From the NCBI GenBank assembly GCA_946811185.2, contig OX328101.1, positions 29,868,122-29,932,121 on the forward strand: a DNA stretch of 64,000 bases. Direction: 5' to 3'. The translations under genes and the position numbers were made by a program. Of this stretch, positions 35,201-44,100 are shown in pieces. The notes beneath the pieces were generated by a model that worked only from the letters and a program-made list of their open reading frames with translations, did no database searches and was not told where the DNA came from. Each line of letters starts with the position of its first letter. The stretch's first letter is position 1. Source of the DNA: Hippopus hippopus. Taxonomy: Eukaryota; Mollusca; Bivalvia; Cardiida; Cardiidae.

Positions 35201-38200
35201 ATGTCGCCCCGAGCCGAAGGCGAGGTGGCGACATGATTCGCCACAGCCGTGAACTATAGGGGTCCGTAGTTTGATTCCTGGCACCCATAGACTATATATT
35301 ATAAACAAAGGATTTAACTGTATGCAGTCCGTTACTCGCCCCCGGTTACAAAAAACAACGTATCTTTTTTACCCCATCAGTTATTCTCCTAATTTTTTCT
35401 ACAGTTGAGAGCTAAAACATTTTTCTACCAGAAAAACACAACTGTTTGTCAGTGGCTAATGCAGTCTGGCTGATACATTCGCTCGAACTTGTAACCTCGC
35501 TCAAAAATCTTCGCCATTGACACGGGTTCGTACATCCGTTTTCAAGATATAAAATGCACTTTAGATCCAATGAAACGCAGCATTAGCGGCACCCACCCTT
35601 TGAACATGTTTAAAAATACTACTGACCTATAGTCTTTATCTTCAATAACGACGAAACGCCTCAGAATTCGTTGAATTTGTGATCCACGTTCTTATTTCGA
35701 ACAGCTGCAGCCATCTTCTGTCATGTGACATTGTTTGGAACGAGAAATTTCATCGGTTGATATGCACTAACAGTCGTGAATTCAACCAGTGAAATTTCGT
35801 ACAGCTGCTCACACCTTTTTGTCACGTGACAGTACGGTGACACTGTTTGGAACGAGAAATTTCATTGGTTTATATGCGCGAACGTCAGTATCGAATGTAC
35901 GAACCCGTGTCAATGGCGAAGATTTTTGAGCGAGTTTACAAGTTCGAGCGAATGTATCAGCCAGACTGCACTAGCCACTGACAAACAGTTGTGTTTTTCT
36001 GGTAGAAAAATGTTTTAGCTCTCAGCTGTAGAAAAAATTAGGAGAATAACTGATGGGGTAGAAAAGATACGATGTTTTTTTGTAACCGGGGGCGAGTAAC
36101 GGGCTGCATACAGTTAAATCCCTTGTTTTAGTCTATGGGTGACAGGAGTCAAACTACGGAGCCCTATGGACCGTACAACGAATTTATCATACTGCAAAGT
36201 TTTACCATTCCAATGTGTATTCAGCAAAATTTCCCCGTTTATGTACTCACGAATAGAGTACGCTGATGACATAGATGACATCCCTTCAGAGTGCCCGAAT
36301 TAAATGAAAACTGACGTCACTGAGAAATGACGTCACTAAAGCCTTGGTAAAACGCGCAGTTTGGTGAATGAATTTGGTGATGTCACTGCGATAGAAATTC
36401 GGTTTTCTTTTTTTTTAAACATGGATTTAAACAACATCAAGATAGGTAATTATGCATTTTAATGACTTTTTGTCAAAAAGTAAAAGACCATTAGTTACCA
36501 CAAAAGACAATTTTAACGTTACAATGAATGAGTTTCCACACTTCACAGTTTGCTTACCTGACAAATGGATGGCTCGTTTTAACTCTGTGTAGTCTATACA
36601 TTTGTTTTAGAATGACAACAAACGATAATTTTGTAACTATACTGCCTTCGGCTCGGGGCGACATGATTTGCCACAGCCGTGAACAAGTTTCCAAGTCCCC
36701 TGCCACCTGACCGTACAATTAATAATGTAGTCGTAATGCGACGCTGATCCTCCAACATATTGAACATTGTCTTTTATTCCAGTGATCGTATACACATGTT
36801 TCTCTATATACGATCCCTGTTTATTCCAAACCGAACGACTGTTGGACGTGTTTTATTTTCCTGATCACATGTTTGTTTATATTATCCTCGTGTTTTCCTG
36901 CACTGGAACTGGGAGGATAAAAGACTTTTGTATTGTACTGTATTGTATTGGAAAAGAAAAGATTCTCGATTCTTCCATTAATTAGAGAGGGTGTCATATA
37001 GACTAGTAAAAAAAATTAAAACACAGCAGTTGCGCAAAGCAAAACAGGTTCTAAGAAAGAACGTGATGAATATAAATTTTGTCAGCCATGAAAAAAAACA
37101 TTTTCTTTCTACAATTGCTAGATCTATTTAAAAACAAAATAAATGTTTTTCACATACCTCGATAATCCAAGGGTGTGAGTGCGAAGTGTTTTTTTAAAGT
37201 AAAAATAGTTTTTTGGTGCAAAGGGAATGTACCGAACTTCATTTTTCTAGGGAAAGAAGTAAACAACAGTTTCTGCTGCCTACCCATCCCTTTTCATTTC
37301 AAAGCCATAAGGACACAATTTTTTTTTTTTACTAGATCTCTGTCAGACAAAGTTATTGTCAATACCATGCACTATGCATGACATGCACTCTTGCAAAATG
37401 TGGTTTAAAAACGCATTGTTCTAACCCATTATACAAAGTAAGTCGTTGGGTATATTTTGTCTGAAAACCGATTGGATCACGAGGTAGAATGGTCCCTTGA
37501 CGTGCAGAAAATGTACCAATAGGAACAATTTTTGACCTAGGTCATCCTGCGAGGGCTGACATGGGACGATACTTATTGCAAATGCACTAAACCCCCATTT
37601 CACAGAGCATGACTTTTAAATCTGTTACTATTCTTTATTTCCACAGAAAGAATCAATAAGGCCGAAATACTGCGAATGGCGGTGGTGTATTATTACGGGG
37701 GTGTCTATTTCGATTTGGATGTGTTCTGCTTGCGTCCTTTGGACCCTTTTGTGGAGAACCACGAGTGTGCCCTGGTAGCGCCAATTCCAGAATTTTTTGT
37801 CGCCTACCACAAAGTGATTGACCGTTTTGAAGTCAACAACGCCATCTTCCTTTGTCGACCGAATCATCCATTTTTTAAGGAACTTATTTCTCGGAAAGAA
37901 ATGTTATCTGTAACCTGTTTTCTACACAATGATTCAAAGTCGTGTAATATCATAGAATTTGCTCAACCACTTCTTGCAAAATATGCAGCAACCGGAAGTA
38001 CAAGCATTTTACCAGAGGTTGTAGACTACTACCTCTTTGACAGTTTATATGACCCGACTATAACGGGGTTGCTGGAGGAATTTTGTGTTGGAGAAGAATA
38101 TCTTAAATTAGAACCTGCCAAACAGTTCATTTGTGACAACTGGGTAAAAATGGGGAAAGGTAACCGGAAAGTGCATGAAGATGCCTACACATATCACTCT

Positions 38201-38317
38201 TGGTATCATACAAAAACGTACCCGGTGACAATCGACCCGAAAAACAAAATTTTTAACATTGTACCACATGCGAAGATGTACAATCCTACTATTGATAGGC
38301 ATGTTGTCATTACTTGA
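28262..38317 (+). CDS. GT32-type DXD glycosyltransferase, 5' exon missing
   Basis: Exons 28262-28350, 33378-33611 and 37647-38317 join in phase (G|AG, then A|AA) with GT/AG sites and give about 330 residues plus an unseen N-terminus. Exon 1 encodes a signal anchor, WYHAVLFMTPMLVVYLVIYY then KN, so it is a type II membrane protein, probably Golgi. Exon 2 has IPKVIHQIWSG, the entry motif of the glycosyltransferase sugar-binding DXD family (GT32), and WEYYFWT. Exon 3 has the core KAEILRMAVVYYYGGVYFDL, with the metal-binding DLD, then FCLRPLD. The family transfers sugars from nucleotide donors (fungal OCH1 and SUR1; animal A4GALT is related). Substrate unknown. The ATG at 28262 is out of frame, so translation must start in an upstream exon. 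Intron 2 (33612-37646) holds four chained MITEs, a SINE, a 1.57 kb fold-back element and a family D repeat. Confidence 0.87.
28647..28819. repeat. MITE family C, best copy
   Basis: Inverted ends: GTATTCACCAACCATTCTTA at 28647 and its inverse, TTCAGAATGATTGGTGAATA, ending near 28819. The core is a second palindrome, CTGATTGGCTGAACCAAATG and its inverse. It lies in intron 1 of the glycosyltransferase. Confidence 0.85.
28820..29730. other. Intron sequence, nothing recognised
   Basis: This part of intron 1 of the glycosyltransferase has no repeat copy or open frame I can support. Confidence 0.45.
29731..31303 (-). mobile_element. Second Tc1-like DNA transposon, decayed
   Basis: Terminal repeats: TACTCTCTTCCAAAAGAAAG with TGTGCACTTT from 29731, and inverted TACTCACTTCCAAAAAAAAG with TGTGCACTTT ending at 31303. 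TA on each side (29729-29730 and 31304-31305). Total 1573 bp, inserted in intron 1 of the glycosyltransferase in antisense. Its ends and protein differ from the copy at 19647, so it is another Tc1 lineage. Confidence 0.92.
30006..31018 (-). pseudogene. Tc1-like transposase pseudogene, catalytic Glu lost
   Basis: ATG at 31018; MPRLNQNQRIQALMMLVRGD begins the DNA-binding part and GRPRATNPRTDRFITL the linker. A TAG at 30623-30625 interrupts the frame after RAARFQ. The same frame continues with VLFSDESRFNLSH (first Asp) and ILTHDNARPHVAQRS (second Asp), then LAWPAVSPDMNPI. At that point a one-base deletion moves the reading to HLWDYIGRRGRSRGN and the GGHTRY end (TGA 30006-30008). The usual PIEHLWD becomes PI-(frame change)-HLWD, so the break falls on the catalytic glutamate itself. 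Confidence 0.92.
31304..32618. other. Intron with SINE head and GACA microsatellite
   Basis: A tRNA-like SINE head, plus strand, lies at 31831-31900 (GAGCCCGGTAGCGAAGTCGT, CACTGGTTCGAATTCCCGCG) with a short body to about 31990. A (GACA/GACG)n microsatellite spans 32174-32217. The remainder shows nothing I can support. Confidence 0.6.
32619..32828. repeat. MITE family B copy, 210 bp
   Basis: TTAA at both ends (32619-32622 and 32825-32828). The central palindrome at about 32660-32725 is almost perfect: GTAGATCAAGATCAGACTGC / GCAGTCTGATCTTGATCTAC around ACAGAACGT. Confidence 0.87.
33633..34745. repeat. Chain of four MITE A copies with a SINE in the last
   Basis: Copies: 33633-about 33867 (R), about 33864-34072 (F), 34069-34297 (R), and 34294-about 34740 (F, interrupted). 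Neighbours share one TTAA each (TTAA 34069-34072 and 34294-34297 are clear; the junction near 33864 reads CTTAAAACCC). The chain alternates in orientation and begins about 22 bp after the donor of glycosyltransferase exon 2. The fourth copy is split by the SINE at 34372-34592. Confidence 0.85.
34372..34592 (-). mobile_element. tRNA-derived SINE inside a MITE A copy
   Basis: On the minus strand the head reads GTGGCTCAGTGGTGAAGGTG and later GTAGGTTCGATCCCCACTC. The tail, read on the plus strand from 34372, is GATTGATTGAATGGTGTTTT with the conserved GCCATATCACGATGACAGC body. It is the same SINE class as the copy at 42015-42235. Confidence 0.8.
35148..36718. mobile_element. Fold-back element, 1.57 kb, multi-level inverted repeats
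   Basis: Outer TIRs of about 70 bp: TTGTACGGTCAGGTG at 35148 and its inverse ending 36718, both continuing into GACTTGGAAACTTGTTCACG and CATGTCGCCCCGAGCCGAAG. Directly inside the left TIR, 35180-35253 is its own hairpin (GGCGACATGAT...GCCACAGCCGTGAAC). A second inverted pair of about 300 bp follows (about 35255-35545 against 35885-36175), including GGTTCGTACATCCG / CGAATGTACGAACC ends. Its loop holds a direct duplication of TGTTTGGAACGAGAAATTTC. There is no coding frame. Which transposase moves it is not visible, and I could not fix a target duplication. It is in intron 2 of the glycosyltransferase. Confidence 0.85.
36719..37399. other. Intron sequence, nothing recognised
   Basis: AT-rich part of intron 2 of the glycosyltransferase with short homopolymers. 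No repeat copy or exon I can support. Confidence 0.45.
37400..37615. repeat. Family D repeat next to exon 3
   Basis: Matches the right half of family D: GGTAGAATGGTCCCTTGACG, GGGCTGACATGGGACGATAC, CAAATGCACTAAACCCCCAT and CAGAGCATGACTT. It ends about 30 bp before the acceptor of glycosyltransferase exon 3. Confidence 0.6.
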
Positions 38318-39831
38318 CCCTGCAACATTGTACCATGTCAGTGTCTCAGCTAAAAGCCGCGGTCACATCTACAGGCAAGCAGGTAGTTAATAGTGGTTCA
38401 TTTTGAACGTAGCTCGCCATAGTGTCTGCGATCAACAACGTTAATGGGTTCAAAGTGCGGTCAAAAGATTTAAGACAAGTTTCAACAGATGACTTTCAAA
38501 AAAGAGATGTCTAATTAAATCACGCTTTGCTTTCCTTCTCCTAGTTTTAAAAATTAGTTGTATGAGCTTTATTCTCATTAAACATATACCCGGATGGCAT
38601 ACAGTTCGAAAACTTAAGTCCGTCAGCTGTTTTAACGATATTCTGATAAAACGATCTTTTTATTCAGGGTCCCCTGAATATCGCTATAAGCGACGTTTGC
38701 TGTACATGTGCTATAGCAGCGGAATAGAGGATAGAGAAAACCCATTGTGCTTACTCACATTTTTCAGCGGAAGTAGAGAGAGAGAGATTTACTGTTGTCC
38801 ATACATCAGTAATCCTCGAATGCAAAACTAAATGGCCTTGTTAGAATTCAAAATAACAGGTTCTGTAAGCTCAGTGAAGTCTGATCTTGACCTGCGCTGT
38901 CCGTAAAAGCATATTATGGTACTCTAAGGGTACCTAAAATTTTGTGGTCTGATACATGATCATCATTTCTCGCCGATATCTCATAAAAATAAATGAAGTC
39001 GATGATAAAACAGCACACAAACAGAATAAACATAACATGCGCCAAAAGCTAATTTGAAAAAAGAACAAACACACGTTATAAACATAACATGAGTCTTCAA
39101 AAAAGTTACATTATAAAGACCAAACAGGCAAAATAAACATGTAACAAGTCTTGAGATAAGTTTCAACCAATCTTCATAACAGTCTGAGTGGTAAAGTCTC
39201 GGAAAATCGATTTGACCTGGAATGGAAATCTTCTAATAGCACAGCAGGAAAACGAGCAACTTGTTATCTGCGCCATTCTCAAGGCGTTTCCAGATAAGCT
39301 TTATTCTTTTCTTAAAATGTTTCTCCCTAGTAGCTTAACGAGTGACGACAGTACAATTAATCAAAAGTTGGTTTTCATTTGAAAACTCTTCTAGCTATGA
39401 CTAACGACCTGAATTGCGTTACTAAAATGACGCAAGGAAAAACTTTCGTAGAGGTGAGTTGTAACACATTAATGTATTGGTCGAAAGTTCCAGGACCAAT
39501 GGTCTATTAGTTGTGACGAACGACATGGAGATTTTGTCAACTCAAGGTCCCAAGGTGCACAAATGAAGTACAACAAAAGCAAAGTACCTTCATTGTTCGT
39601 AACGAAAAAGTTCTCCTTTTAATACAATGTTTTAAATTTATTCATGCATTAAACTATTGTTCATTATGATTTTCCACAACTTAAAGAAGTTTTCAAAGTC
39701 GTCTGCTACGGATCTATACATGTATTTGTAAGTAATGAGTCTATAAGTAAATATGTATTTTCCGACCTGCTCAAGAAATACTGTCAAAGCGCAGTGAGCC
39801 TTTCCATCTTCATTGCGATATCTCTGCATCA
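38318..39831. other. Space between glycosyltransferase and esterase
   Basis: It holds the 3' flank of the plus-strand gene and, on the other strand, the 3' flank of the esterase, a convergent arrangement. A family B hairpin fragment lies at 38868-38910. A minus-strand AATAAA at about 39635-39641 could serve the esterase if the transcript reads through the repeat element at 39832-41122. Nothing else is recognised. Confidence 0.5.
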
Positions 39832-41122
39832 ATAAGAGTGCAATGATGGCCGTAAAGTCGCTCACCTGAGCCAATTGAACCAAAATGACACATTTCCAAT
39901 CTCTTCTGAGATACCAAGACAAATATTCGTACAAACTTAGTATTGGAGTACTTGACTGAAAATATGGAGTGTACACAGGCTTTTTTATAGGATTTGTTTC
40001 AGTGACCTGCTTTTTGACTTGTCGTGACCCATTTCTAATTTGGTCCGAGATATCATCAAGACAAACATTCTGACAAACTTTCAAGAGTACTGAACAGAAA
40101 ACACGGCCTCTGGGAAGACGCAATGTTTTTCTAATATTTGACTTGGTGACCTAGTTTTTCATCCGACCTAAGCCATTTTCAGACTCATCCGAGATACCAC
40201 CAAGACAAACATTCTGACAACTTTTACGAGTATCGGACTAAAAATATTGCCTATGGGGTGTACACAAGTTTTTCCTTTTTATCTCGTGACTTAGTTTTGG
40301 GCTCAACGTAACCTATTAAAAAAAACTTGTCCAAGATATCATGAAGACAAATATTCTGACCACTCTTCATGAGTAATGGACTGAAAGTGTGGCCTCTGGA
40401 GTGTACAAGGCTTTTCCGAATTTGACCTTGTGACCTAGTTTTTGACCCCACGTGACCTATATGTGTGTTTACAAACTCGTCATCTTATCAAGAAAAAACA
40501 TTCACAACTAATTTTTATGAGTATCTGACTAAAAATGTTGCCTCTAGAGCGTACAGAGTTATTTTTTCAAAGATTTGACCAGGTGACAAAGCTTTTGACC
40601 TGACATGACCATCTTTTAAAGTCGTACGAGATACCATCAAGACAAATATTCTGACTTTCCTGAAGTTTCATGAGTATACACGAAGTTTTTTATCAAAGAT
40701 TTTACCTTCTGACCTAGTTTTGACCTAAGGTAACCTATTTTAAAAGTTGTACGAGATATCATTAAGAAAAATATTCTGACCAACTTTTATGAGAATTGGG
40801 CTGAAAAATGTGGCCTCTAGAGTGTATACAAAGTTTTTCTAAGATCTGATCTGGTGACCTAGTTTTTGAACCGACATAAAGAATTTTCGAACTCGTCCAA
40901 GATATCATCAACACAAACATTCTGACCCAGCTTTTTAACAGACGTAACCCATTTTCGAACTTGTCCGAGATGTTATCAAGACAAAGATTCTGACCAAGTT
41001 TCATGAGTATATGACTGAAAATGTAGCACCAGAGGATACATAAGGTAAAGGTTGACGACGGACCACAGACACAGCACTATCACAACAGCTTACCTTGAGC
41101 ACTTTGTGCTCAGGTGAGCTAA
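39832..41122. mobile_element. Helentron-associated (pearl/CvA-like) element, 145 bp repeats
   Basis: 5' end AAGAGTGCAATGATGGCCG then GTCGCTCACCTGAGC. 3' end GAGCACTTTGTGCTCAGG, a GAGCAC-TTT-GTGCTC hairpin, then TGAGCTAA. The last arm is the inverse of the 5' GCTCACCTGAGC. The centre is tandem units of about 145 bp: the phrase CAAGACAAA(C/T)ATTCTGAC recurs near 39914, 40057, 40201, 40343, 40489, 40638, 40761, 40909 and 40977. The units mention GACCTAGTTTTTGAC repeatedly. The CTAA end would fit the CTRR rule of Helitrons. Its edge is 15 bp from the esterase stop codon, so it is almost certainly transcribed in that gene's 3' UTR. Confidence 0.78.
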
Positions 41123-41136
41123 GAAGGTTGACAGAT

Positions 41137-44100
41137 TTAATGTTGATCGGTCACGTGATCACGCGAAAAGGTCACAGTATCATCTCGTCCCGTCGGACAT
41201 GATATACGCAGGATGTTTGGTACATGATTTAACCAGAATGACATTCGCTCAGGAAGAAAATTGTATTTTACACACTGTGGACCAAGCTTTGTTAAAAATA
41301 GAAAATAGGTTTTGGAATCCAAGTTGTACTGTGGCCAGTCGGTGTTGACATACTGCTTTGCATCACCTGGTTGATTCGGGTCACTGAAAAAGAATGGTCG
41401 TCTTAGCATGTTTATTTTCTTTATGAAAACAATACTTGTGCATGTAAGTTATTAACTAACCTTTACATGATAGTTTCGTAAGTGATAGAAACTAATCATT
41501 ACATCGTTTATCAGCGTACTTAGTTACGGCAATAATCTCAATTATCAAAAAAGCTCGCAAAGATAATGGATTCATCTCACCGATCTTAACCGGAAGATTA
41601 GTTCAAAGGGGTGTAGTTTACTTCCTCGATGCTGTGGCCTGTTTTGGTAGAAAAATTTTGATAAGTCTGTCTGTTCAATGTGAGCACATTCCCATCCCCG
41701 CAATGTTTCTCAAATAATGGCTCAACGATACATCACAATAATTGTATAAAACAAATGGCCAAGGAATGAATTTGTTGGTAATTTTTAAATCCTTTATTGG
41801 AAGCAATTCATTTACCCAGCAATCCCGTGTTTTAACGACCCATAGGAAAGAGGCTTCTGAAAACAGTGAGAAAACGCTGATAAATCAGTGTATTCTCCTT
41901 TCCCCACAATGATCTCTACCTTTTGAGAGACAAGTCTCAGCATTTGGACAACATTTTTGTCGTCTGCAAACGCTTTCAATTTGAATAAGTATATAACTTT
42001 TGTCATCTGGTAGCTTTGTTTGAATGGTGTTTTACGCCGCTTTCAACATTATTTCAGCCATATCACGGCGACAGCTCACATATTCATGTTTTCCTGGGTT
42101 TCACCAGTACTAGGCTGGGCTCTGAAGTGTCTTGCCCTTTCACTCCTGTGAAAAGCCCAGTGGAGCCAGTGAGGCTCGAACCCGGGGCCTCCAGGTCACG
42201 AGCCCTACACTTTACCACTGAGCCACACAGGACCCTCATCTGGTAGCAGGATTTCAGACTATCGAAACTGCTGCTGCTCTTTTCTCAAAATATTTCCGTT
42301 TCAGGCAATACATCAAATTCACCAATGAGAGTTAACTCTTTACCAAACAACAAAATATTGGAATCGACCGGATTGAAAGCATTTGTAGATGACAAATTAG
42401 ATGTGGCTCAAAAAATGTCTTCTGCCTCTGATTGGGTAGAAGACGTTCAAGAAAAACCGAGACAGCAGGGTAACCAGCAGTTTCTCCTTTACTCAGAATG
42501 TTTTCGAAAGCCTTCTTCTTCAGGATCATTAAAACTCGGGATTGTGTAGTAAAGAGTTTTAACCCTTTACCACACAATGACGACTTTTAACGCCCCTGAA
42601 AGAGAAAGCTTTTGAAAACATTGTGGCAAAAGGAGAAAATGCTGGTTACCAGCATTTTCTCCTTTTCCCACAATGTTTTCTACCCTATCAAAGAAAAATC
42701 ATTTCATATGAGCCACATTGAAACTGCCATCTGCAAATGCTTTCAATTCGGACAGGTCTAAAATTTTGTCGTGCAGTAAAGGGTTAAATTACCACATTCT
42801 ATATTGCATTACCAGTATTCAAACAGTCGCGATTTCAATGTATTATGTACATGTATATTCACATGAACGTTTAACTCTTCACCAACAGACAACATTTTTG
42901 GGTCCTCAAAATTGAGAACATTTCCACAAATCAAACGTGGTTAGAATAACGGCATAGGTATTTCACATGTTTGAAAATATTGTGAGAAATGGAGAAAATG
43001 CTGGTTACCAGCATTTTTCCTTTTCTCTTAGTGTTTCAAAAGCTTTCTTCTTCAAGACCGTGGAAACAAGGGATCGCATGGTAAAAAAGAATGCACCGTA
43101 CCTGGACTTTGCAAAGTTTGTCCAAAATGTCATCATTGCCCTGGATACAGTCTTCTCCTCGCTGCTATAGTTAACCTTTTTAGGGTAAGCGTTACTTACT
43201 GGGTACCCAAACACGTAACCAATCTCATCTGCATGGTTTGCACCTGTTTGAAAAAAAAATGCCTAACTCGTTAAACAAAAGAAAAGACAAGATACATTTC
43301 AACAACGCGTCAACGACATTGCATGCCTTTCATTTCTCATAACATAAAAATTTTCAAAAATTAACTAAAATATACAAGTTTACAGAGACAGGAGAGAACC
43401 AGTGGCCAATTTTGAAGCAGATATTCATTACATGTTGACGATAAGCATGACATTACTTACTTGTTAAGGATAAGGCACCCTAATGGGATTGGTGTAACAT
43501 CGCCTTTCATCGCAAAAGAAAAACGTACGGATTCGGCTAAGACTCAGGTAATCCGTAATCGATCGGTCGATAGACGCTGCTTCCCCCCATCGATTACGGA
43601 TTACCCGAGTCTTACCGAATCCGTACGATTTTGGCGATGTTACACGAATCCCATTAGGGCCGGTGCCCTATCCTTAATTAGCCTGTACATCTTTTCACTT
43701 TTTTTGGAGCATCTATAAAAACTTGGATTGCATAGATCATTGAAAACTGTCATACTCTTTTGTTTAACTCTTAGGGTGCTACTGTTGCTTTTGTGGCAAT
43801 GTTAATCAAGATCAGACTGCACAGAACTGAACAATACATGGGACAAATCAGATCGAAAGAAGGACCATGGTTTATAAAGCATTAAACATTTTTAATGCTA
43901 AACCCAGCTGAGCGTGAATTACATTTAGTTTCATACAACTCATCGACGAAAATCCTAACTTTTTTTTCCAGATGACAACAAGATTTTTCTTCATAAAAAG
44001 TATTTGCAGACGACATGCGAGCTGTTTAACATCGTTAGAATAGAAGAAAACGCTGGTTATAAGCATTATCCCCCTTTCCCACGGTGTTGTCAAAGCCGTC

